64,000 bases of DNA from Cytospora piceicola (lineage: Eukaryota > Ascomycota > Sordariomycetes > Diaporthales > Cytosporaceae). The position numbers and the translations under genes are program-made. The notes beneath the pieces were generated by a model. It was not told the DNA's origin. It saw only the letters and a program-made list of their open reading frames with translations, and made no database searches. The DNA is taken from the NCBI GenBank assembly GCA_023375675.1, contig JALQBC010000055.1:1-64000 (forward strand), read 5' to 3'. This document shows, in pieces, positions 1 through 10,955 of the stretch (position 1 is the stretch's first letter; the number at the start of each line of letters is the position of its first letter).

Positions 1-3000
1 GTTGCCCTGTGCTGATCTGACCGATTACAAGGTCCCCGGTGGTAAATTTTGTGTGCAACTCAATCCCTGTCACGTCAGGGCCACTTCATGTGGGGCGTCA
101 GCTCAGCTGGTAATCGGGTTATCAGCACAGCGTCGTCAGCAGCGGCTAGGCATGCCGAGGGCCGGCCAATGGCGAGGACCTGAAGCGACCGCTGTCCCAA
201 ACTGGCTTCGTGGGAATCAATCCGAATTGAGCGACCATGGCCGCCTCCAGCGCATGGCGTCCTTTCTTTTTCCACAGTAGGTCGACGGGTGCTACGAGTG
301 ACAGCGTCTGCTTGCCATCGAAAAGAGAGAAAAAAAGGGATGCACCCAGCCGAACCTCATTTTGTCCGTCCGCAGCCATGTCCTTGCTGTATTGTATGTA
401 ATCACACTATAATCAACATGGAAGAAGAAGGCGTCGAATGTTTCTTTTGGGCCCCTAATTGACGGACCAGCATAAGCAAGGCTGTTCACCCCCCAAACCA
501 AGCTCAAACTTCAAGCTTGTGTTGAAGGTCTGTTGGCGGGCCCATCGACGGCACTCCGATACGGTGTGACAGTGTAAGCAAGCTTCTGGAACAACCATTG
601 TTCGTTGTCTGTCCGGCAGGGCCCATGACTCCGTGTTCCCGCAGGCCCGGTCGAGATATCCAGGATATCAAACCTTTCCATCGGAACTCGCAGGTTTGCC
701 ATCAAGGTCAGGCCGGTCAGGCCAGTCAGGCTTCGCCTGTCGAAGTTTGACCGCAAGGGGATAGGGATCTACCGATCTTCAGGAGAAGCCGGGAGCTGAT
801 TTTTTGCTCGACCGCGAGTCGTTGTGGTTTTCTCCCGCCGCAACGGTTGTGCTTGGCGGAATGGCTAAGGCCCTTGACAGTCCTGAAGCAGCCTACGCAG
901 CACGCTACCGTTCCGCCGCCGCCGAGTCTTGCAGATTTTTTGCAGTCCGTACGGGACGTTTCGCGGTGGGCAGCTGACAGTCAGGCAGTTGCGGCTCACA
1001 ATACCGAGATGAGGGACCGACCCATACTTGTCAAGTTGAGTTGACTTAACGTGAGGTGTTTTGAGGCCGTCGATCACTTCCGGATGAAGCCACTGCAACT
1101 TCTGGGTCTGGGGTTTTGTTTAGAAGATGGGGCCCGCTGGTCCCAGATGGGTCATGGCAGGGGCCAGATCACGTCACCATGGTCCAGCGCCAGAAATCGA
1201 GCACTCGAGAGAGCCAGGCATCTCTATCAAGTCGAGGCAACTACTTCAGAACCACCCCGCAGCCCCGGTGATGATTGACGGGTCTGCCCTGCTGGCAGCT
1301 GTCTGGATATTGACAGAGATTGATATGAGTTTGTTGAGAGTTGTTGGTACCGGCAGATCCAAGTTCCAGTGGAACATGCATGCGAACAACTCCATGACGG
1401 CATATAACCATGGCAGAGGCAGCCCTCAGTACCAATCCGTACAGCGGTGGCAGATGGCACATATGTACATGCAGTAGTATATCTGGTGTTTCTATTTTTC
1501 CCTTCCCTGGCCACTCGTATTACTGTAGATCTTCAACGAACGGCTCCATGCGTCCCCAGTGTTTTTTCAGCCTCTCCGGCCCCGTTAGCCTCTGAAATGG
1601 CAGTCAAGCAGGTCAAGATGAGTAGCGTGGCAAGGAAAAAGGTCTCAATCAAGGTTTATGGTACTCTGGCTGTCTAGGAAAACCATGCGCCCAATCGGGG
1701 TGGCCAGAACGAGCTTGTGTTGCAGTGCGGATGTGTGTACCTCTGTACCCGGTACATCATGTGCCTTTACGGCGTGGTGAGTGGATCTTTTGATTGCCGG
1801 TAGCGGGACGGCGGTGGCAGTTGAATGATAACTTTTGAGAGGCCGGGAGAGGGAGAAATCGAGACAGCCACACAGATGAGAGTGATAGTCGCTCAAAGTC
1901 AAAGAGGCCAACCAGGTTTTGTTTGGCCGCTTTGCTCTATGACCTCCTACAGGACGGCCAATTTGAGACATTCAACGTCACGAGGCTTAGGTAGGGAATG
2001 TCTAAGCAAGTAGGCGCATTGCACTACCTAGGCATGTATAGACGACAATGCCTCAACAGGAAAGGACTCTAAGATCTGAATCACCCACGGATGAAACGAG
2101 TCGTGTTTTCGTTGAATCCCCAGTGGCGTTCCAAAAAGGCGTGAAGTTTACCGGATGTTCAGTCAGCCTGTCAGCCTGTTTGGGACATGCGGCTGAGGGC
2201 AATCAATTGACTGTGGTTTTGGGTGGCTGACCAGCACATTACTGACCTGGCTGGCCTCCTCTTCCAGACTGTCCTGTTTATGGAGTATCTTGTCAGCCCG
2301 ACCCTCGACCCTCGGGGAGTTTGACGACGGCTTCACATGTGTACAGTACAGAGACAGATAACAGCTCTGTGCCAGTTGTGCTCTTCTACTCTCGGTAACC
2401 CCGCGGCGCACGCATCGCTTACAGTAAAACTCCAAGAAGTGACGATGCGGAATCGTGAGTATGGGGCAGACTGATAGAACTGACAGGAATGGAGCCGCAA
2501 TCCACACAAGTCCACCAGTCCACACTGTCCCACTATCAAGCAACAGTCCCGGTGTGCCAGTTCCTCCCCAGTCCCCCCCATGCCCGCCCCATGGCGGTCA
2601 TGGCCAAGAACAGGGCCGATAGGACCCAGAATCTGAATGATCGTCCACAGTTTGGTCTCTGTTGGATGTGTGATGACCTCACTGGTTTCCATCGTGATGA
2701 GGGAACAAAAGAAGAAAAAAATGGATGCTGCAATTGTTGGTTGGGGATCTCATTCAGGAGGCTTGAGGATTCAGTTCACCCATTCAGCCATTTCAACTTC
2801 AACAATCTATGGACACCAGACCTGGATAAAACCAACTGACCGATTGCCGATAGCTTTCTTGTCAGTTCCTGATCAAGAAAACATCGGACATCTTGATGCT
2901 CAAAGGGAAGGCATATTGCCACCACCGATGCAGGTACTGCGGTACATGTTGTAATATCCGTGTGGGTAGCGGTAGCGATACCTAGGTAGGTACCTAGGTA

Positions 3001-3830
3001 CATTCATCTTGTACGTGCTGCTGGGAGTCCGTCAGTCATAAAACTGCCACAGAATACTTTCAGCCGCTCGTCTTTGAACATATTGCACTAGCCATTTCTG
3101 GTCATTGGGGGCGTTGGCAACACCCCCCTCCCTTTCTGTCACTACACAGTACCAACCCGATTTCCTATGGAGCTAGCTACCTAAGTACCTATCTAGGCAG
3201 GTAGTGTGCGTAAGTAAGCTCACATGCCGCTGTGCACCTAGTGAAAACACCTGGCCACTGCCATCCGGGACACACTGAAAAGAAGGAGAACCGTGGCCAG
3301 GCCTGGTCCCCCGGGGCCCCTGGATCTATCTGGGCATGCTGGGGCCCCTGACTCCGGATTCCAACCTTGGCTCTGCTGCTGGTGTGCTTTGCCTGGCCAC
3401 ATGTAAATTAGGCAATTTAACGCCCTTGCCCCATTACCTGTCTGCCTGTGTATCTGGTGGGGAGTTCGGGAAAGTCAATGGGCAACTGCAACCTTGGAAG
3501 TTAAGATTTTGTTGTTTATTATTGTTGGGTGTGTGGATGGATACACACACGGGTGAATGGATGGACCCCTGATGCTCTCTTCCCTTCGCTCATCGTTCAT
3601 CCATCCATCCACCCATCCAGCCATCTTCCAAGGTTGGTTGCCAACGATCGCACCATCGCACAGTCAGTCAGTCGCCTTGGACAGGACACCGACCATCGCT
3701 TTTTTAGTCTGCTCCATTTTTGGCTGCCCTAGCACACCCACACCACATCTGCATGTCTGCACATCCAATGCTCCACGCACTGACAGCCTCCCAAGTTCAG
3801 CAAGTGCAGGGCTACTAAGTAAGCTAAACT
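1..3830. other. Gene-free stretch at the left edge
   Basis: I see no coding region with recognisable protein character here. The open frames are short, overlap on both strands and do not join through plausible splice sites. The stretch holds CCTAGG-type motifs near 2979-3001 and 3175-3204, and a short GGTCAGGCC-type repeat near 706-731. It is probably intergenic. Confidence 0.6.
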
Positions 3831-3840
3831 TTGTACCTAG

Positions 3841-3868
3841 GTACCACAGTACCACAGTACCACAGTAC
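3841..3868. repeat. GTACCACA tandem repeat followed by a GTACC-rich tract
   Basis: Three perfect copies of the 8-mer GTACCACA run from 3841 to 3864 and end in a partial copy. After an interruption the sequence from about 3918 to 4005 is again rich in TACCTAC, TACGGTACC and CAGTACC words. The block sits 0.6-0.8 kb upstream of the GT31-like start codon. It is a local simple repeat with no known role. Confidence 0.8.
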
Positions 3869-4016
3869 ATTCGTGACCGTTCCGCCCCCCCCCCTCCCCG
3901 TACTACACGCGCATTTACAGTACCTCCAGTACCTCCTACAGTACCTACGGTACCTTACGGTACCTACCGTACTTACCGAACCTACTACTGTACCTACCAC
4001 TGTGGGTCTGGCCTGT

Positions 4017-4619
4017 GCTCCTTTTTCTACCTCCCCTCCCCCCTTTCCCTCCATCTACTAACACTTGACCATCCTCTCGCTTTCCTCTTCCTTAAGCCTC
4101 ATTATTATTATTTTGCTTTATTCCTCCCTCCTCACTCGTCCATTGACGACGATAGGTCTTCCTTCACTTTTGCTGCCATTCCATTGTTCGACTTAGATCT
4201 TCTTTGTCTTGTCGTCTTGCTCGACACGGCACACTACACATTCATCTACCATCTCGGCTTACCTCCGGTCTGCCTTTTTGTCTGTGTTTTGTGTGTCTAT
4301 CAGCGGATCCTCAAACTTTACGACCTGCCCATCCTTCGGTCTGGTTTGATCCGCGCGTCCCTCGTTAGCTGGATCCAGCCGACCGTCAGAGACCACCCCT
4401 CGACCCAACCGTACCGAATCAATTCTCGATCCGATCTGTGTCGGAATCACGAGGGCTAGAACTTCGCCTGCTTTGCCTGAGACTTATTCTCAAGATCCCA
4501 CACCTGCACTTGCCTTTGCCATAGCTTGACTGGGCTTGCAAGAACCGAAAGGAACAGTACCTGAGGGTTGGTACAATCCCCATCCTACAAGAGAAGGAAT
4601 TCCCCCAAAAGCCGACCAC
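4017..4619 (+). promoter_or_regulatory. CT-rich promoter/leader of the GT31-like gene
   Basis: The + strand is strongly pyrimidine-rich, especially at 4017-4150, immediately before the glycosyltransferase gene. Such CT tracts are common around transcription starts in filamentous fungi, so this is probably the core promoter and a long 5' leader. A 300-codon frame crosses it (3557-4459), but its product is low in complexity and looks like no protein family. Confidence 0.5.
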
Positions 4620-6311
4620 ATGAACTCACCACTTTCTTTGGCACCAAAAGACATCAAAATCATGGGTGCCATAATGCCTCCCCCACAACGACTATTCAAC
4701 ATGCGGAGTCCCATCTCCAGGGCCATCATCCTAGCGGTGGTGATCCTGTTTTTATTCGTAATGACCATGAAGCAAAACACCTACAACGTCCGCACCGCTA
4801 TCAAGAAGGCCGCCAGCACTGCCAAACAGTCCATGACCACGCAACACCCCACGGACTCTTCCGCTGGTACCTACGGTATTGATGACACTCGCTGGCAAGA
4901 CGTGCCCTCCAACAACTCAGAGCTGATGGACTGCAACTATGACACCGAGCATCTGAAGCAACTCCAGGAGACGTACGAGCTTGGCGAGCAGTTTGAGTAC
5001 TTCAAGCGATATGTCAAGGTCTCCCGTCAAGACATCGACCGGAAGAGCATGACCAAGCTCGACCAGAGATTTCTCCCGAACACCGCCAAGACTGTTGACC
5101 TCGGCAAGAAGAATAACAAGGAATCGTGCCCCGAGCCTCTGATTGTACCAGTTGCCAAGTCTCCTGCGCCCGACTCTGCCAACCTCACAGACTTCATCTT
5201 CGGTGTCTCGACGACTTACAAGCGTTTCACCGAGCCCGAAACGAGCCCTATCAATGACTGGAGCTACTGGCTGACTGACAGCCATGGCTACTCAAACGGA
5301 GGAAAGATGGTCTTGTTGCTCCTTGATGCCAGCGAAGACGAGCTGTACGACGCTTGGAACAGGCTGCAGAAGGTCGGAATCAATGCCGATGTCTTCCACT
5401 CCGACAGCTCCATGGAGATGGCTGTGCGCTACCTGACGCTGGTCCCTACCCTGTATAATCACCATGATCGGCCCAACAAGAAGTGGCTGGTCCTGTGCGA
5501 TGACGACACCTTCTTCCCTTCTCCCAACGCCCTCACCGAGAGGATGCAGACTTTCGACCCAAGCAGACCCCTTTACGTTGGTACCTTCTCTGAGGACGTC
5601 AACCAGGTCGAGCGCCACGGTTCCCAGGCCTTCGGTGGAGCTGGTGTCTTCATCTCCCTCCCCGTGGGTGAGATGATCACCGAGCTCTACGAGACGTGCA
5701 AGACGCCTGAGAAGCTCCAGGAGGCCGATTCCGGCTGGGGTGCCCAGGGTGACATTCTCCTGAGAAAGTGCATCTACGAGAACAGCGACGTCCGTCTGAC
5801 TCTGGAGAACGACCTGTGGCAGCTTGACCTGTACGAGGATCCCTCTGGATTCTACGAGAGCGGAATCAAGCCTCTGTCCCTGCACCACTACCGTGGCGGC
5901 GGCTGGCACTACGCCTACCCTTACGAGTACACCAAGATCGCTCACGTCTGTGGTGAGGACTGCACCATGCAGCGCTTCATGACTGAGGACGACTTTGTCA
6001 TCTCCACCGGCTATAGCATTGCCCAGTACCCCGAGGGCGCCGATTACAACTGGAGCCAGATGGAGCGCACTTTCACGCCCGCTCCCGAAGACAGGGGCTG
6101 GAATCTGGATCATGCCTTCGGCCCTCAGCGTCTGTCGCTTTTGAGGACCGGCCAGAAGATTGCTTGGGACCTCAAGAAGGCTCAGGTCAACAGCGATGGC
6201 ACGGCTACGCAAGTCTACGTCCGCAAGGGTCAGGACCCGCGCTGGGTGGACTCCGAGGGATGGCCCATGAGCCAAGTTGACGGTGTGATCGAGCTTGTCT
6301 GGCTGCCCTGA
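4620..6311 (+). CDS. GT31/fringe-like fungal glycosyltransferase, type II membrane protein
   Basis: A single exon encodes 563 aa. The start is the first in-frame ATG (4620); the frame is open upstream but without an ATG. Residues 35-50 form one hydrophobic helix after a short basic tail, the type II topology of Golgi glycosyltransferases. A DDD motif at about residues 294-296 (LVLCDDDTFF) matches the metal- and sugar-nucleotide-binding DxD of the GT31/fringe fold. It is followed by a glycine-rich AFGGAGVF segment and a W-G-A-Q-GD motif, both usual in this fungal family. The likely role is transfer of a sugar from a nucleotide donor to a glycoprotein or glycolipid in the Golgi. Donor and acceptor cannot be read from the sequence. 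Two further in-frame ATGs (4662, 4674) precede the membrane helix and could also serve as starts. Confidence 0.87.
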   Translation: MNSPLSLAPKDIKIMGAIMPPPQRLFNMRSPISRAIILAVVILFLFVMTMKQNTYNVRTAIKKAASTAKQSMTTQHPTDSSAGTYGIDDTRWQDVPSNNSELMDCNYDTEHLKQLQETYELGEQFEYFKRYVKVSRQDIDRKSMTKLDQRFLPNTAKTVDLGKKNNKESCPEPLIVPVAKSPAPDSANLTDFIFGVSTTYKRFTEPETSPINDWSYWLTDSHGYSNGGKMVLLLLDASEDELYDAWNRLQKVGINADVFHSDSSMEMAVRYLTLVPTLYNHHDRPNKKWLVLCDDDTFFPSPNALTERMQTFDPSRPLYVGTFSEDVNQVERHGSQAFGGAGVFISLPVGEMITELYETCKTPEKLQEADSGWGAQGDILLRKCIYENSDVRLTLENDLWQLDLYEDPSGFYESGIKPLSLHHYRGGGWHYAYPYEYTKIAHVCGEDCTMQRFMTEDDFVISTGYSIAQYPEGADYNWSQMERTFTPAPEDRGWNLDHAFGPQRLSLLRTGQKIAWDLKKAQVNSDGTATQVYVRKGQDPRWVDSEGWPMSQVDGVIELVWLP

Positions 6312-8054
6312 AAGCTTTGTTGATGGACATTTTTCTTTAATCATCATCATTGACGTTACTCGGTCGAAGCCGAGTCAGGAGTACTACTGGGTTTGGATTT
6401 TGGAAGGGCTTTCTGGAATTGCAGCAGCTTTGACACTGCCCGGGCGTTGGAATGCGAGACGCGCTCAAGAACCCCGAAACCTTTCGACCACGCCGTTCTT
6501 TGGCCAGTCCAAAACCGGATGATCGATCACAGCCCGCTTGCCCGCCAGGCCAGACTAGGCCGCCGCGGCTGGTTTCCGGTTGTGCATTATCTTGAACAAC
6601 AGCCCGGAAGATGATTAGACGACCTCAACTTGACGAACATTACGAATCTACCCATCGTCGACGTCCTACAATAGGCTCTAACCCCACAACCTCATGTTCT
6701 CACGGGATCCATCTCCAGCTTTGACCTTTCATGTCTTGGATATTGGGATTTCGTTTCGCTGCCATCCCTATTATCCATGCGCACCTCAATCCCAAGGAGG
6801 AATTTCGCGCCATCTTCTCACCAACCTCACCACCCACGACGGCGAATGGTAATACGTAATTATCGAAAGGATGCTTTCACAATCAAAACATACCGACGAT
6901 TTCATTTCAATCCGACAAACAACCGACGCATTTTGCAACGGAACATGGCGGGGGGGCCTTTGCATATGGCGGTGATCCCGCCCGGCGTTTCGAGACTTTA
7001 CATTTAACCCGACCTGATACAAGGTACTTTCTCTTCGACCGAAATGTATATACCAAACGGCCACACTTTTTTTTTGATACACTTTCACACTCATGGTGGG
7101 CTTGAGCGTTTTGGGATAGAGAGGTGGGGCTTTGGGTCTGCTTCAGTTCTCTTCTGGATGGTGCCATTGGCTTGGGCTTCGGGGACGGCCCAGTATGAGG
7201 GGCTTGTGCGCGACCATGGAATACACGAACACGTGGGAACAAACCCGAGAGCTGTGGGATACAGAGCTCTGTTGGATGGATGTAGTACATATCCTTTGGG
7301 GAATTGGGTGCATTGACACTATGACGGAGTAAATATCTATAGAAGAATCCAGTCATGATCAAACTCAAGCCTTACCGGCCTCCTCCCACTGCTTGCTTGC
7401 AACCGCGGTCTCGCATGTCAAAAGGTCTCATCAGAAGGTCTTGGCACGCTCATTAACGTCAATGTCGGCTGTCTTGGCTTCCACGATTGCCACTTCAGTG
7501 CACGTATCGGGGTAGCTTGGCGAACTTTGTTCCTTGGTCAAGCACGCAGGCCGGGCAGGGTACATGATGATTAGCGTAAGCGTGAGCTTTGCTACCTTTT
7601 CCAATGGTTGGAAAAACAAAGGGGATTAGCGCAGTAATGCACATGCCTCTTCTATGCTAGCTCTGGCGCCGAGGTCATTTAGAAGTTATGCTATGCTCCC
7701 TCAATGCATTTACAAACGGTCAAGGCGGCGGCACGGGAGGTTTGGGTACCTAGGTATCTACCTACCTAGGTAGGTACCTAGGTTTTTAAAGACATAGGTA
7801 CTCATGAAGCACCTAAACGGTATGGCAAATGGTTGGCTGACAAAACGGAAGCCATGCATGTATTCCATCCAGTCTACAGGTATGTGATATTGTAGGTATC
7901 GTAGGTATCAATCGAATTCCATGTACGCTCAAAACACACAGCATTCTCCCAGCCATGCACCCTTCCACCCGTTCCTAGGCCACGAATGCACAGTAGAGAA
8001 CACAAGAAAGCCACTCTAACCTCTCCCTCTCTCTCCCCTCCCCCCTCAACCATA
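6312..8054. other. Intergenic, no gene seen
   Basis: This lies between the convergent GT31-like and SYLF genes. Open frames are short and without family character. A dense CCTAGG/TACCTA motif block lies at about 7745-7786, and a TTAGCG-TAAGCG word cluster near 7572-7590. Nothing else stands out. Confidence 0.6.
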
Positions 8055-9976
8055 TCACGAGGATGGCCCGCCGGGGTGCTTCGAATCCCCAGGCGCATGC
8101 CCGGCAGCCGCCTCGTCATAAGCCGGCGGTTGCTCGCCCGCCGCGTCACCGCGGCTCGCCTCCCCGGGCCCAGCCACCTCGGTATAAGGCGGTGCCATGG
8201 ACACCGGCCGTCGCTGTATGGGCGCGTTGCCCCGCGGCGCCGCAGCGCCCTCCATCGCCCTCCTCTCCCGCTCCTCCCGCTCGCGGGCCGCCTCCGCCTC
8301 GGCGGCGGCCTCGGCGGCCTTGGAGCGGGCGCCTGGAGTCTTATCCTCCGCATGTGGCACGGGGGCGGCGGAGGCAGCAGCGGCGGTGGGGGGTGGCCCC
8401 CTCGCGCCGTCGAGGCTCATGTGACCTACTCCCTCGGTCGCGCCCCCGACGCCGGCGGCCGGCCTCGGTGGCTTCGCAGGGGGGTGTTCGTCCGCGCCTG
8501 CCGGGGCGGAGGAGACGGGGTCGAGGCCCGTGGGGTAGCCCTGCACGGCGGGCTCCTCGTGGCCGTGAGCGCCCGTAGCCGCGGGGACGGCGCCCTGCTG
8601 GTTCGCCCACTGCCCGGCCTGCTGGCCCCTCCAGCCCTCTGCGCCCTTGATCGTGTCGAAGAGGGGCCTGACGGCGTCGGCCCAGTTCTCCCTGCCGGAC
8701 CCCAGGGGGATCTCGCCCCTGAGGATGCTCTGGACAGAGACTGCCTCCCCGTAGAATGCCGCATTGGCATCCTTACGCTCAGTCACGATGGTGCCGTCCA
8801 CCTGGACGCCGGCATAAAAGCCGCGGGACTTGACGTAGGAGTATGTGGGCTGCTTTATGGCCTGCTTGAAGACGGAGGGCTTGCGGTCCTTGCTGGCCTG
8901 GGGCCGCTCCGTTGTGTCGGCGGTCTCAGCGGCAGGCTCGTTCACCGTAGGGACGCTGTACAGCTCGTCGGGGTGCTTCTCGAATGGCGCCCCGGGCGGT
9001 GGTGTCACCGGCTTGCCTTCGGCATCCGCTGTAGGCTGCCCAGGGACAGCTGCTTCCTTGCCCTTCTGTGATGGAGGAGCAGTGAAGTCAACGGCCCCGC
9101 CTGCGCCCCAGGGTCCTGCCACCACGGCTAGGTCTGAGCCCAGGGACATCCTCGTCTTGGTGAAGGCCTCCAGCGCCTCCTTCGTGTTGATGACAACAAC
9201 GCAGTCGTAGATGTCGATGCCGATTATGAACCCGGCACCGAGGCTATGGACCTGAATGCCTGAAGGGGGCGACCAGCTACCATCTGGAAGGCGGGCGATG
9301 AGGACGCCCGAGCCGGTGGCCCCAGAGACGTGAAAGCCCGCACGCGCCGTGGTAAATATGGCCAGGCCGACAGCACGGTTGATCACCTTGGAGGGGATAC
9401 TGAGGAGGGTGCGGTTCTTCCTGGGCTTTGCCGTAGCTGTAATAGGCTTGCCGTCTGCGTCGGTAGTTGGTGCCTCGACGGTCTCGGGAGCCTGTGTGTC
9501 GGTGTAGATGCCGTCCTCTGAAGAGCGTTTATATTAGCATGTTATTATCTAATGCCATGCGTATATTGAAGGCTTTGGTGTTTTGACTTACTGCAGAAGC
9601 TCCTCAGGATCCTCGAAGCTTTCTCGCACTCCTTGTCCATAGTGCCGGGCAGAAACGCCTCGGAGCCCAGTTTGTTCGCCAGTGCATTGAGTGGCGTCGC
9701 GGCCTTTCCTCCCCAGAGAGATAGACGTTGACTCCATCCGGCCTTCGGAGGAGCACCGTCGCTATCTGGGGGAGGTGGTTGGTGGGGAGTTTGCTGGGTA
9801 GCCTGTTGCGGAGCCTGTTGCGGCTGGGTGGGAGTAGGAGGACTATCGTAGAGCTCGGAATGGGAGTCCGGGGTAGGCTGCGCAGTTGGGTGCATGGCAA
9901 GACCATTATGTCCTGGAGGGGGGCCAGGAGGGGGCGGGGGGTAAAACCCCTCGTCGTATCTGCTGTTGTCGGCCAT
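8055..9976 (-). CDS. SYLF (Ysc84/Lsb4-type, DUF500) domain protein
   Basis: Two exons on the minus strand, 9976-9592 and 9517-8055, give 615 aa. The intron starts GTAAGT and ends TTCAG, and splicing restores the conserved order ILRSFC-K-DG. Residues about 1-90 are proline- and glutamine-rich. The SYLF domain follows, with the signatures DKECEKASRILRSFC, AVGLAIFTTARAG, GSGVLIARLPDGSWSPPS and GAGFIIGIDIYDCVVVIN. SYLF domains bind phosphoinositides, and in yeast Ysc84/Lsb4 they bind and bundle actin at endocytic patches. The remaining 250 or so residues are alanine/proline-rich with short charged stretches and look disordered. I see no C-terminal SH3 domain, so this is not a direct Ysc84 equivalent but the SH3-less fungal branch. 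The coding DNA of the tail is very GC-rich. Confidence 0.9.
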
Positions 9977-10955
9977 GTCGATGCCCGGTTTGGTGGCAAC
10001 GGTATCGCTAGAATAGAGGGGGAAGCCGATGTAAGTAAATCAGGTTGGTGAAGTTGGTGGAGCGCACGACACGATTGTTAGAGGAAAAGGAGATGGATGG
10101 TTTGCTAGATGGATCGATGGATCAGGTATGCCAAGTCTGAGAATGGTAGATAGATTGGTGAGGTACTGTGGACTATGTAGATACGTATTTAAGGTTTCAT
10201 CCTTCTGTCCACCGAGGCCGCAAGGCAAATGAACACGCGTAAGACACACAGATAGCAAGTCACCCGCCGCTGCCCAAGAGAAAGAGCTTGGGAGTCCTCA
10301 CTCAACTTAAAGCTTCTGGTACGGCGGCAGGAAGCTGAGGCTGACGCTGGGGAGACGGGCAGTGACATCATGTGCGGCTTAACTGAGCACAGCCACATGG
10401 TGGCAGCACCGTTTAGTACCTAGGCTACGTAAGTACCTATAGTAGGTGCTACCTAGCTTCCGTTTCGTCATTTAGTGTCCGTTCTCAAGCCCCCGGCCGT
10501 ATTCGGGGCGCTCACCAACCGGACCTCCGTTGGCCGTGAAACGGCCCCTCGTGACAGAAACGGAGATGGGGTGGTACCGGAATCCTTATGGCCAATTAGG
10601 CACAGTAACAGTATCACAACTCGCGTTGGTCTTCATGGATGTCCATGACTATTTCCAATTCCGTCCACAGCAAGTGTACATGCTACTGGAACCGTTGTGA
10701 GCAGCCCGTCTACCTGGCTGGGTTGCGCAAAGCATTGATGGCCGGGACAGGAGAATGAAGCAGAACAGTACAATTCGGAGGGTACGTGCCAGCACCACCT
10801 ATCTAATATAAGAACGCTATGGAGCCTCAGTTATGGATACATGCAACCATCTTTCTCGGCCATATCTCAAGACGACAGACGAAACCAGTACAAAAACTCA
10901 AACACATAATTCGGCGCTTTCAGCCGCAACACCCATCTCACAGCAACCCATCACT
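9977..10955. other. Intergenic between the SYLF and P450 genes
   Basis: Both neighbours are transcribed leftward, so this holds the SYLF promoter and the P450 3' flank. A TACCTA/CCTAGG block is at 10415-10455. No gene is seen. Confidence 0.6.

Noticed and set aside
3557..4459. 300-codon ATG-initiated frame on the + strand before the GT31-like gene
   Set aside because: The product is low-complexity Ser/Thr/Pro/Tyr, crosses the GTACC repeat and the CT-rich leader, and resembles no protein. Long frames are expected by chance in pyrimidine-rich DNA.
5292..6350. 352-codon minus-strand frame opposite the GT31-like gene
   Set aside because: It is the antisense shadow of the glycosyltransferase, whose motifs fix the sense strand.
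7986..9071. 361-codon + strand frame opposite the SYLF gene
   Set aside because: It is the antisense of a very GC-rich coding exon and shows no family character.
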